NCBI GenBank assembly: GCA_963169665.1
Contig: CAUJET010000142.1
Coordinates: 1-64,000, forward strand
Source of the DNA: Actinomycetota bacterium
GTDB taxonomy: Bacteria > Actinomycetota > Acidimicrobiia > Acidimicrobiales > Ilumatobacteraceae
Reading direction: 5' to 3'
DNA: 64,000 nucleotides
A model generated the notes under the pieces. It did no database searches. It was not told where the DNA came from and worked only from the letters and a program-made list of their open reading frames with translations. Position 1 is the stretch's first letter. Each line of letters starts with the position of its first letter. Below are positions 49,852 through 57,800 of this stretch, in pieces. Position numbers and translations under genes: made by a program.

Positions 49852-51547
49852 TCTGGAAGACCGCCTGCGGTCGCTCGACCTCCCCGCTCCCCCGCTCGCG
49901 CCGCGTGCGATCGCCGCACGGGTCGAACGACGCCGGCACCGACGACGGATCCTCACGACCGGCGCTGCCGCCGTTCTCGTGCTCGCGACCGTCGGCTCGC
50001 TCGCCGTGATGGCCACCGGCGACGACGACGCCACCATCGCCCCTGCGAGCGCCCCGTCCGAGCCGTCTCCGGTGTCGTCGGCGAACACGATCCCGACACC
50101 CTCGGCCGAAACGACCGCAGCCGAGACGACTCCGGACACGACGATGGTGGATCTCAGCGGCGAAGACGGCGGCCTCTACATCGACCCGGCGGTGGCAACC
50201 GAGCTCGGGCTGGTACCCGACCACGCGGGAGACCCCGTCCCACTCGACGAGCCCGACGCGTCCGAGCAAGCACCGTTCACCCCGGACGACATCTCGTCCG
50301 ACATGCAGCGAGCCGTGTTGGCCCGATACGACGGCACGCGATCGCTCGTCATCGACTCGATCACCGTCAACGTCCTCCCGTCGGCGTCCGGTCTCTCCGA
50401 GATGGAGGGCGAGATCGTCACGCTCCCGAACGGGTTCGAGGCTCGACGCCAGGACGCCTGGATCAGCTGGAGCGACGGCATCCACGACATCTCCGTCCAG
50501 CACATCACGTCGTCCCCACCATCGCCCGACGCGAGCCCGACAGTCGACTTGCTCGCGATTGCCCGCAGCGTGACCGTCGATGCCGACGGGGCCATCGAGC
50601 TCACCACCGTTCCGGATGGCTTCGAACGACTGCCTTCCGAGATCGCCGCCGATGGGACCTCCGGCTCGTACAGGTCGATCGACTATCGCTCCAACAGCTC
50701 GCTCGCATCCGACCGTCCCGAGCTCTCGATCGATGTTGCCACAGGCGCCCATACCGCCGAGCACCTCCTCGTGGAGCGCTCGATGATCGGACCCGCTCGC
50801 GCCGTCGAGCACCGAGGTCAGCGGATCATCGTGAGCCACGACGGGCTCATGTCGCCTCGACCGTACGTGGAACTCATCTGGGACGACCCGTCCGGCATCC
50901 AGGTGTGGGTGACCTACTCCCCCATGGAGCTCGATGCGACCGAGCAGGACCGCGAGGTCTTCGCGTTCCGGGTCGTCGACGCGCTGCGCCGTGCCGATGC
51001 TGCGAACTGGCGGGAGCTGCAGCGGACGGCCGACGAGGCACACCGAGCACTCGTCGACGTCGCATGGATCGACGAACTGCTCGGCGCCAGAGGCTTCGAA
51101 CGAGTTGGATCCATCGCTCCCGATTGGGAGGTGCTCTGGGATCGCGACGGGCTCTTCATCGTTTCTGCTCGCAGTGATGACGGGACGGCAGCCGATTGCC
51201 TCATCGTCCTGCGCACCGATGTCCGGTGTGTCACCGCAACGGACCCGCTCCGCGGTCGGTTCGCGACGGCCCGCGTCGAGCGGACCGTCGGCGGTCGACT
51301 GATCCTGTTGACGACGCCCGACATCTCCGGTGTCTCGCTCCAGCGGTTCGACGGCGGATGGGGCCGGAGCACGATCGATCTGTCGGCTGCAGACGACCCG
51401 CGAGAGCTGCGCGCCGTCTTGATCGAGCAGCCCTCGGTGCCGGCGTGTCTCATCCTGTCGGCAGACGACCACGTGGTCGTCACCCGGTACTCGCTCGTCG
51501 ACGGCGCCCTCGTCGACCCATCCGAGTCGTGCATGGCGCAGACGTAG
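49844..51547 (+). CDS. Single-pass membrane protein, putative anti-sigma/sensor, pair 4
   Basis: A 567-residue protein with a short, very basic cytoplasmic segment (RVERRRHRRR), one membrane helix (about 37-57), a Ser/Thr/Pro/Ala-rich linker and an exported region of ~480 residues with no recognised domain. A few paired cysteines occur near the C-terminus (CLIVLRTDVRC, CLILSAD). No HxxxCxxC motif, and its cytoplasmic part is much shorter than in pairs 1-3, so the way it contacts the sigma factor may differ. ATG 49844 overlaps the sigma gene by 8 bp. Confidence 0.7.
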   Translation: MHDLEDRLRSLDLPAPPLAPRAIAARVERRRHRRRILTTGAAAVLVLATVGSLAVMATGDDDATIAPASAPSEPSPVSSANTIPTPSAETTAAETTPDTTMVDLSGEDGGLYIDPAVATELGLVPDHAGDPVPLDEPDASEQAPFTPDDISSDMQRAVLARYDGTRSLVIDSITVNVLPSASGLSEMEGEIVTLPNGFEARRQDAWISWSDGIHDISVQHITSSPPSPDASPTVDLLAIARSVTVDADGAIELTTVPDGFERLPSEIAADGTSGSYRSIDYRSNSSLASDRPELSIDVATGAHTAEHLLVERSMIGPARAVEHRGQRIIVSHDGLMSPRPYVELIWDDPSGIQVWVTYSPMELDATEQDREVFAFRVVDALRRADAANWRELQRTADEAHRALVDVAWIDELLGARGFERVGSIAPDWEVLWDRDGLFIVSARSDDGTAADCLIVLRTDVRCVTATDPLRGRFATARVERTVGGRLILLTTPDISGVSLQRFDGGWGRSTIDLSAADDPRELRAVLIEQPSVPACLILSADDHVVVTRYSLVDGALVDPSESCMAQT

Positions 51548-51614
51548 ACCTAGGTTCGCTCTCACGTCACACGCATCCACGGTCCCGGGGTTCACCCAGC
51601 GCCAGCTCGTCACC

Positions 51615-53096
51615 GTGCTGGCCGCGCTGATCATGGCGGTGTTCCTCGCGTCGCTCGACACGACGATCATCTCGACTGCGCTGCCCACCATCGCCGGCCA
51701 GTTCAACGCGTTCGAGAGCTTCGCCTGGGTCGGCACCGCGTACATCGTCACGTCGACGATCGCGACGCCGCTGCTCGGCAAGCTCAGCGACATCTACGGC
51801 CGGCGGCTGATCTTCCAGTTCGCGATGGCGGTCTTCCTCGTCGGTTCGGTGCTGTGCGGCCTCGCCCAGTCGATGGGGCAGCTCATCGGCTTCCGAGCGC
51901 TCCAGGGCCTCGGTGGCGGCGCCATCCAGGCGCTCGCGTTCTCGATCCTCGGCGACATCCTCCCGCCACGTGAACGCGGCCGCTACATCGGCTACTTCAC
52001 GATCGCGTTCGCCGGCTCGGCGATCATGGGACCGCTCATCGGCGGCTTCATCATCGAGCACTGGAGCTGGCCCTGGATCTTCTACATCAACGTGCCGTTC
52101 TGCATCCTCGTGTCGGCGGTCTGCCAGCGGGCCCTGCGACTGCCGTTCAAGCGGCGTGAGGCCAAGCTCGACTATCTGGGCGCAGCGCTGCTGTCGGGCG
52201 GCCTCGCATGTCTCATGATCGGGCTCGAGGAGGGCCGCAAGGGCTGGACCGACACGAACACGCTCGTGCTGTTCGGCGTGGCGGTCGTGCTGCTGTTGGG
52301 CTTCGTCGCCCAGGAGCGCCGGGCGAGTGAGCCGATGATCCCGCTACGTCTGTTCGCGAACCCGGTGGTCAGGGTCTGCGCGTTGCTCGGCATGTTCGCC
52401 GGTGCGATCGCGTTCGGCGGCAACCAGTTCCTGCCGCTCTACTTCCAGGACTCGCTGTTCGTGTCGCCCACCGAGTCGGGCCTGCGGATGCTGCCGATGA
52501 TGGCCGGCGTCACGCTCACCACCTTCGGCGTCGGTCGGCTGATCGCCCACACGGGCGGCTACAAGCGCTGGCCGGTGATCGGCACGTGGCTCGCCGTCGT
52601 CGGCCTGCTCGGCGTGGCCCAGATCGACGGCACGACGAAGTACCTCTGGCTGGTGATCCCCATGTTCCTCATGGGCATGGGGTCGGGGTCGGTGTTCACC
52701 AGCACCTCGATCGCCACGCAGAACGCGGTCGAGTTCCGCGACCTCGGTGTGGCCACCGCGACGGTGATGTTCTTCCGATCGCTCGGCGGCTCGTTCGGCC
52801 TCGCGATCTTCGGCACGGTGTTGAACACCACGGTGCGCACCGAGATCCCCCGACGCACGGGCGTCGCAGCCGACGAGGCCGCCGGCCTCATCCGCTCGCC
52901 CGAGCAGATCCAGGCGCTGCCCCCTGAGACCCGCCAGGCGGTGATCGACACGATCGCCCTCGGCGTCAGCCGCATCTACTGGATCTGTGCCGGCCTGATG
53001 GTCTGCGGCGCGATCTGTGCGCTCGTGCTGCCCGAGCGCCCCCTGCGCACACGCGCCGGTCTGTCGGACGCGATGGAGAGCGCCGCCGCCGGCTGA
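51615..53096 (+). CDS. MFS exporter, DHA2/EmrB-QacA type (14 helices)
   Basis: A 493-residue major facilitator of the drug:H+ antiporter-2 type. Signature motifs: FLASLDTTIISTALPTIAGQF in helix 1, GKLSDIYGRRLIFQ (motif A), and PPRERGRYIGYFTIAFAGSAIMGPLIGGFI (motif C). About 14 helices. Substrates could be drugs, dyes or endogenous metabolites. The only start codon in the frame is GTG 51615, right at the beginning of helix 1; the in-frame codons just upstream read FTQRQLVTV, which looks like a normal N-terminus for this family, so the true start may be a rarer codon upstream. Same strand as, and 67 bp after, the pair-4 membrane gene. Confidence 0.87.
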   Translation: MLAALIMAVFLASLDTTIISTALPTIAGQFNAFESFAWVGTAYIVTSTIATPLLGKLSDIYGRRLIFQFAMAVFLVGSVLCGLAQSMGQLIGFRALQGLGGGAIQALAFSILGDILPPRERGRYIGYFTIAFAGSAIMGPLIGGFIIEHWSWPWIFYINVPFCILVSAVCQRALRLPFKRREAKLDYLGAALLSGGLACLMIGLEEGRKGWTDTNTLVLFGVAVVLLLGFVAQERRASEPMIPLRLFANPVVRVCALLGMFAGAIAFGGNQFLPLYFQDSLFVSPTESGLRMLPMMAGVTLTTFGVGRLIAHTGGYKRWPVIGTWLAVVGLLGVAQIDGTTKYLWLVIPMFLMGMGSGSVFTSTSIATQNAVEFRDLGVATATVMFFRSLGGSFGLAIFGTVLNTTVRTEIPRRTGVAADEAAGLIRSPEQIQALPPETRQAVIDTIALGVSRIYWICAGLMVCGAICALVLPERPLRTRAGLSDAMESAAAG

Positions 53097-53100
53097 GCAC

Positions 53101-55023
53101 TCAGCTCGTCGCGGCCCAGCCCGACACCGAGACGATGTCGAACACGACCAGGGCGGCGAACTCGGCGGTGCGGTACTGCACGTAGCGGTCCCGCAGCGCC
53201 TGCGTGAGCGCCGTCCGGAGCGAGATGTCGACGTCCGCGTCGTCGACTCGCGCGAGGTCGGCCCGAACCCACCAGAGCTGGCGCCAGTCGTGGCGGTCCC
53301 AGTGGTCGGCCAGCAACGTGGCCCGAGGGTCGGCATCGAGGTTGTCGACGCGGCGCAGCGCCGTCGACGATTTCGGCTTCACCCGGTCGACGGGCACCAC
53401 GACGTGGTCGCCCACGAGCGCGAAGCACACCGGCACCGCGTGCACACCGCGATCCGGATCGAGCGTCGACAGCACGGCGTGATCGGCGACGGTGAGCCGT
53501 GCTCGAGCGTCCTCGATCGTCATCGGCATCCCCGCATCCTCGCCGCCCTCGTCGCCCGGTGTCGAGATCGGGCTGACGGCGACCGATGCGTTCCGTCGTG
53601 TCGGGCGGGCCGGGCGGGCGATGTGCAGGTCGAGCCGCTCACCATCGGTCGGTACCACGGCGTTCCAGCCGAGTTCGTCCATGATCCGCGTCCTGAGCGC
53701 GAGCGAGGCTCGCTCCTCGCCGTGCACCACGAACACGCCGCTCGGCTCGCGTGTCGCCGTGCCCAGCCAGTCGATCAGCTCGCTACCGTCGGCGTGCACC
53801 GAGAAGCCGCTGAGGTCGCACACCTCGGCGCGCACGGGCACGTAACGGCCGTGGATCTTCACCGAGTCCGCGCCGTCCATCAGGCTGCGGCCTCGCGTGC
53901 CCGCTGCCTGGAAACCGACCAGCGCGACCGAGTTGGCAGGGTCGGGCAGGAACTTCTCGAGGTGGTGTACGACCCGGCCGCCCGAGGCCATGCCGCTGCC
54001 GGCGATGATGATGGCCGGGCCGCTCATGCGGCTCACCGCCTTCGACCCCTCGGCGTCGAGCACCTCGTCGAGGTCGGGCAACTCGAACAGCGTGCCGTCA
54101 CCGTGCAGGTCGTCGCGGACGTCGACCGCGTGGCCGTCGATCGCATCGCGGTACACGCTGAGCGCGGCCAGCGCCATCGGGCTGTCGACGAAGATCGGCA
54201 CCGCCGGCAGGCGGCCCTGCTCCGACAGTTGGTGCAGGTGGTACAGCAGCACCTCGGTCCTGTCGACCGCGAAGGCGGGGATGATCACCTTGCCGCCTCG
54301 GCCGACGGTGCGATCGATCAGCTCGGCGAGTCGGTCGACGGTGTCGTCGGAGGCGTGCTCACGATCGCCGTAGGTCGACTCGATCACGATCCAGTCGGTG
54401 TCGCCGATCGGTGCCGGCGGTCGCAGCAACGGGTGTTCCTGGCGCCCGAGGTCACCGCTGAAGGTGACGGTCACCTCCTCGCCGGGCACGTTCCCGAGCG
54501 TCATGCGCACGCTCGACGAACCGAGGATGTGGCCGGCCACCTCGTAACGCGCCCGCACGCCGGGCACGATCTCGAGGTCCTCGTCGAAGTGCACCGGCCG
54601 CAAGCGGTCGAGCGCGGTCCAGGCGTCGTCCTCGGTGTACAGCGCCAGCGCCGGACGGTGCCGCGAGTACCCGGCCCGGTTCGCGAACCTGGCCTCCTCC
54701 TCCTGCAGCCGGCCGCTGTCGGGGAGCACCACCGACATGAGCTTGCCGGTGTCGTAGGTGACGAACACCGGCCCGCGGAAGCCGGCGTTCACCAGGCGGG
54801 GCAGGTAGCCGCAGTGGTCGAGATGGGCGTGGGTGATCACGATCGCGTCGATCGTGCGAGGCGAGACGGCAAAGGGATCCCAGTTCCGCTCGCGGAGGTC
54901 CTTCAGTCCCTGGAACAGCCCGGCGTCGACGAGCACCCGCCGGTCGCCGACCTCCACCAGGAACCGGCTGCCGGTGACGGTACGGACGCCGCCGAGGGTG
55001 GTGAGGACTGCTGGCTCGCGCAT
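53101..55023 (-). CDS. Beta-CASP metallo-beta-lactamase ribonuclease fused to a PPOX (Rv0121-like) domain
   Basis: A 640-residue single reading frame. Residues 1 to ~460 are an MBL/beta-CASP nuclease like the bacterial RNA-specificity exonucleases: zinc motif THAHLDHCG (His65, His67, Asp69, His70), VAGHILGSSS, TFSGDLGR, ESTYGDREH, a beta-CASP insert with GSGMASGGR, FSVHADGSEL and VHGE. After a ~40-residue linker, residues ~501-640 are a split-barrel flavin/F420-binding domain of the Rv0121 type, seen in DHAVLSTLDPDRGVHAVPVCF, DRVKPKSSTALRRVDNL and LWWVRADLARV. No stop separates them, though Met499/Met501 could be an internal start. AGGAAGAGG precedes ATG 55023. Expected to process RNA; the role of the added domain is unknown. 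Confidence 0.87.
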   Translation of the reverse strand: MREPAVLTTLGGVRTVTGSRFLVEVGDRRVLVDAGLFQGLKDLRERNWDPFAVSPRTIDAIVITHAHLDHCGYLPRLVNAGFRGPVFVTYDTGKLMSVVLPDSGRLQEEEARFANRAGYSRHRPALALYTEDDAWTALDRLRPVHFDEDLEIVPGVRARYEVAGHILGSSSVRMTLGNVPGEEVTVTFSGDLGRQEHPLLRPPAPIGDTDWIVIESTYGDREHASDDTVDRLAELIDRTVGRGGKVIIPAFAVDRTEVLLYHLHQLSEQGRLPAVPIFVDSPMALAALSVYRDAIDGHAVDVRDDLHGDGTLFELPDLDEVLDAEGSKAVSRMSGPAIIIAGSGMASGGRVVHHLEKFLPDPANSVALVGFQAAGTRGRSLMDGADSVKIHGRYVPVRAEVCDLSGFSVHADGSELIDWLGTATREPSGVFVVHGEERASLALRTRIMDELGWNAVVPTDGERLDLHIARPARPTRRNASVAVSPISTPGDEGGEDAGMPMTIEDARARLTVADHAVLSTLDPDRGVHAVPVCFALVGDHVVVPVDRVKPKSSTALRRVDNLDADPRATLLADHWDRHDWRQLWWVRADLARVDDADVDISLRTALTQALRDRYVQYRTAEFAALVVFDIVSVSGWAATS

Positions 55024-55037
55024 GTCGACCTCTTCCT

Positions 55038-55061
55038 GTCGCTCCGTCGTGTCGGAGCGAC
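55038..55061 (-). promoter_or_regulatory. Perfect 9-bp hairpin just upstream of the nuclease SD
   Basis: GTCGCTCCG-TCGTGT-CGGAGCGAC, a perfect 9-bp stem with a 6-base loop that ends 14 bases before the nuclease ATG, next to its SD. It could be a 5'-leader control element or the terminator of the MaoC-like gene 125 bp upstream. Confidence 0.55.
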
Positions 55062-55185
55062 CACCGGGCGACCGGGGCGCTCCCGGAGGTCACGCCCCGG
55101 CCTCGCCATCATCGTCCGCCCGGACGCCGACGGCGACCAGGGCCGGTGGTCCCCCGGCGCTGACCGGCGGACCGCCCCGACGAAG

Positions 55186-55911
55186 TCACGGCAAGGCGAC
55201 GATGGCCTCGTGCTCGAGGGTGGCGACGACGACGCCGTCCACCTCGATCGCCACATCGAGCACTGCACGCTCGCCGTGGGAGTCGAATCGCTCGACGACC
55301 ACCGACCGGACGGTCGCGAGCGCACCGGCGTGGGCGAGTCCGTGATGGCGCACGATGCTGCGCGTGTGGATCCAGCTCCCCCGGGCGACCTCGGTGTGCA
55401 CGACGTGATTGGCGAGCGCGGGCCAGACGGCGGGGTGCACCACGCCGAGGTCGGCGCACAGCCGGAGCGGGTCGCCCGCCCGGGTCCCGTAGTCGCTCCC
55501 CCATTCACCGACCAGCGGGATCTCCTTCACCGGGAGCGGCTCACCGCTCCGCATCGGCGCGGCCGACGCAGCACGACGGACCGCGCGGAACGCGGCGCGC
55601 GGCTGGTCGGGTTCGTCGGTGATCGCGGCCACGAGTACGCCGTCTCCGTCGATCGTCGGCGTGCAGCGCACCACGTCGCCGTCGAACACCGGTCGCCGGA
55701 ACCGCACCTCGCCTCCGCCTGATGCGATCCATGCCTCACCCCACGCCACCATCGGCGGGTGCGCGAGATAGGCGTAGGTGGTGACGCCCGCGACGAGCGC
55801 ACGCGGAAACCCCGCCGCCTGTGCGCCGGCATCGGTGTGGATGGGATTGCGGGCGTGCTCGGGCAGGTTCTGGGCCACGACGGCCCATGACTCGACGGCG
55901 TCGTGGTGCAT
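55186..55911 (-). CDS. MaoC-like hotdog-fold protein
   Basis: A 241-residue double-hotdog protein. The hydratase-type segment ARNPIHTDAGAQAAGFPRALVAGVTTYAYLAHP contains the N/D...H pair typical of MaoC (R)-hydratases, and EVRFRRPVFDGDVVR follows; the second half is a degenerate hotdog ending in VLDVAIEVDGVVVATLEHEAIV. Possible roles are hydration of an enoyl thioester or a related acyl-binding step. ATG at 55911 with TACACT seven bases upstream. Divergent from the LLM oxidoreductase gene across a 25-bp palindrome, so the two are probably controlled together. Confidence 0.78.
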   Translation of the reverse strand: MHHDAVESWAVVAQNLPEHARNPIHTDAGAQAAGFPRALVAGVTTYAYLAHPPMVAWGEAWIASGGGEVRFRRPVFDGDVVRCTPTIDGDGVLVAAITDEPDQPRAAFRAVRRAASAAPMRSGEPLPVKEIPLVGEWGSDYGTRAGDPLRLCADLGVVHPAVWPALANHVVHTEVARGSWIHTRSIVRHHGLAHAGALATVRSVVVERFDSHGERAVLDVAIEVDGVVVATLEHEAIVALP

Positions 55912-55918
55912 GGACGGA

Positions 55919-55924
55919 AGTGTA
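55919..55924 (-). promoter_or_regulatory. -10 hexamer TACACT of the MaoC-like gene
   Basis: Minus strand TACACT, seven bases before ATG 55911. At 17-bp spacing the -35 position is TCAATA inside the left palindrome arm. Confidence 0.5.
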
Positions 55925-55937
55925 AACACACCGTGAA

Positions 55938-55962
55938 CCGATATTGATCGTGTCAATATCGG
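55938..55962. promoter_or_regulatory. Perfect 10-bp inverted repeat between divergent promoters
   Basis: CCGATATTGA-TCGTG-TCAATATCGG: perfect 10-bp arms, 5-bp spacer. Each arm covers the -35 position of one of the two divergent promoters, so one dimeric repressor could silence both. The XRE-cupin regulator encoded downstream of the LLM gene is the obvious candidate. Confidence 0.8.
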
Positions 55963-55976
55963 CGGCGAGATCGTGG

Positions 55977-55982
55977 TACGGT
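55977..55982 (+). promoter_or_regulatory. -10 hexamer TACGGT of the LLM gene
   Basis: TACGGT with TCAATA 18 bp upstream in the right palindrome arm. A ~38-base leader and an SD precede the ATG, so this gene is not leaderless. Confidence 0.45.
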
Positions 55983-56026
55983 CGCGCTCAGCAGGCAGCA
56001 CCCCAACAGCACCTCGGAGGGTCGAC

Positions 56027-57193
56027 ATGGGCATCAAGGTCGGAGCGTTCTTCTTCGGTGGCGTCGAGATGTCGGATGCGGGCGCCGGTGCGCCGAACCC
56101 GATGGATCGCCGCTACGACAACCAGACGTGCTGGGACGCGACGATGAAGTACATCGACGCCGGCATCGCCGCCGACCGCCTCGGCTTCGACAGCTTCTGG
56201 ACCACCGAGCACCACTTCCAGTACGAGGGGTACGAGGTCATCCCCAACGGCCTGCTGATCTCCACCTGGATCGCCGCCAAGACCCAGAACGTCCGCCTCG
56301 GCGCGATGTTCAACGTCGTCCCCCAGTGGCATCCGCTGCGCCTCGCTGAGGACTTCGCCACGCTCCACAACCTGTCGGGCGGCCGCGGCATCCTCGGCGT
56401 CGGCCGCGGCACCGTGCCCCGCGAGATCCTCCACCTCAACAACGACCACATCTCGATCGGCTCGCACGACAATCCCGATCAGGTGAGCGACGACGCCCGC
56501 AACCGCGAGTGGTTCGAGGAGGCGATGGAGGTCGTGCGCACCTCCCTCACGCAGGAGAGCTTCTCCTTCACCGGCAAGTACTTCCAGTTGCCCGTGCCCG
56601 GCATCCCCGACCGCGGCAAGACCGTGACCGAGCTCACCCTCGTCCCACGCCCCATCCATCCGTTCGAGACCTGGCAGGCCGCCACCAGCCCGCCCACGGT
56701 GGAGTACTGCCCGGTGGTCGACCACGGTGCAGTGTTCTGGAACCAGCACCCCACGTTCATCAAGCGCATGTGGGATCGCTACGGCGAACTGCACGAGCAG
56801 ACCCACGGCTCGAACCTCGCCCGCGGCGACAAGCGGATGCTCGTGGTGAGCACCCGCATCGAGGACACCCACGACGAGGCGATGCGCACGGCGCGCAACG
56901 GCCACGACGAGTTCTGGAAGTTCCTCGGCCCCTACGGCTGGAGCCGTGGCTACATGGGCCCCGACGGCAAGCCGGTCGGCCCGGGCCTCATCCCCACGCT
57001 CGAGGAATCGATGGAGCAGAAGACCATCCTCGTCGGCACCGCCGAGGAGGTGGCCGCCGACATCCAGATGTACCGCGACCTGCTCGGCTGCGACTACATC
57101 ACCATCTTCCCGCACCTCGTGGGCGATCCGTACTCGAAGGCGGTCGAGCAGATGGAGCGGTTCATGACCGAGGTGCTCCCGCTGGTGTCGTGA
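56027..57193 (+). CDS. LLM-class flavin-dependent oxidoreductase (luciferase-like)
   Basis: A 388-residue bacterial luciferase-fold monooxygenase. It starts MGIKVGAFFFGGVEM and has the family pieces FDSFWTTEHHF, VRLGAMFNVVPQWHPLRLAEDFATLHNLSGGRGILGVGRGT and VGTAEEVAADIQMYRDLLGCDYITIFPHL. Length and motifs suggest an FMN-dependent two-component monooxygenase or oxidoreductase; substrate unknown. GGAGG seven bases before ATG 56027 fixes the start. The XRE-cupin regulator follows 10 bp downstream on the same strand, and the MaoC-like gene is divergent. Confidence 0.87.
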   Translation: MGIKVGAFFFGGVEMSDAGAGAPNPMDRRYDNQTCWDATMKYIDAGIAADRLGFDSFWTTEHHFQYEGYEVIPNGLLISTWIAAKTQNVRLGAMFNVVPQWHPLRLAEDFATLHNLSGGRGILGVGRGTVPREILHLNNDHISIGSHDNPDQVSDDARNREWFEEAMEVVRTSLTQESFSFTGKYFQLPVPGIPDRGKTVTELTLVPRPIHPFETWQAATSPPTVEYCPVVDHGAVFWNQHPTFIKRMWDRYGELHEQTHGSNLARGDKRMLVVSTRIEDTHDEAMRTARNGHDEFWKFLGPYGWSRGYMGPDGKPVGPGLIPTLEESMEQKTILVGTAEEVAADIQMYRDLLGCDYITIFPHLVGDPYSKAVEQMERFMTEVLPLVS

Positions 57194-57203
57194 GCGGTCG
57201 ATC

Positions 57204-57776
57204 GTGACCGTCGCTCCAGCGAGCACCACCTCCACGGGCGACGCTCGTCAGTTGGGTGCGGCGATCCGACGTCGCCGCCTCGACGCCGGTCTCACCCTCG
57301 TCCAACTCGCGGCGAAGGCGGAGCTGTCGCAACCGTTCCTGTCGCAGGTGGAGAACGACCGAGCCCAGCCGTCGATGGAGTCGCTGTTGCGCATCGCCCG
57401 AGCGCTCGACACCACACCGCAGTTGCTGTTCGATCCACCGGCGGATCACGACGCGCCGCTCACCGTCGTACGTGCCGGTGACGACGCTGGTGTCCCCGCC
57501 TATCGGCCCCTGGTCGCCGGCGACGCGCCGTTCCACGTCGTCGAATTCACCGATCTCCCGCGCGAGTTCGTCGACGCCTGGACCCACGAGGGGTTCGAGG
57601 CCGCGTACGTGGTGAGCGGCGAGGTGGAGATCGACGTGAACGGCACGATCACCCGGCTCGCCGCAGGCGACTCGGTGAGCTACGACGCGCGCCTGCCCCA
57701 TCGCCACCGAACGGTGAGCCGTCGTCCGGCCCGCCTGCTGCTGATCGAGACCAGCACGCGACACCCGCACCTGTAG
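57204..57776 (+). CDS. XRE-family regulator with C-terminal cupin domain
   Basis: A 190-residue regulator. Residues ~18-72 are an XRE helix-turn-helix (LGAAIRRRRLDAGLTLVQLAAKAELSQPFLSQVENDRAQPSMESLLRIARAL) and ~115-185 a cupin (FEAAYVVSGEVEIDVNGTITRLAAGDSVSYDARLPHRHR) that would bind a small ligand or metal. Such proteins commonly control neighbouring catabolic genes. GTG at 57204. Placed 10 bp after the LLM gene, it is the best candidate for the factor that binds the palindrome at 55938-55962. Confidence 0.88.
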   Translation: MTVAPASTTSTGDARQLGAAIRRRRLDAGLTLVQLAAKAELSQPFLSQVENDRAQPSMESLLRIARALDTTPQLLFDPPADHDAPLTVVRAGDDAGVPAYRPLVAGDAPFHVVEFTDLPREFVDAWTHEGFEAAYVVSGEVEIDVNGTITRLAAGDSVSYDARLPHRHRTVSRRPARLLLIETSTRHPHL

Positions 57777-57800
57777 CCGGCCGCGACCGACATCGACGGG

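Noticed and set aside
53017-55722. 901-aa ORF on the plus strand
   Set aside because: Antisense to the beta-CASP fusion gene; composition typical of a GC-rich shadow frame.
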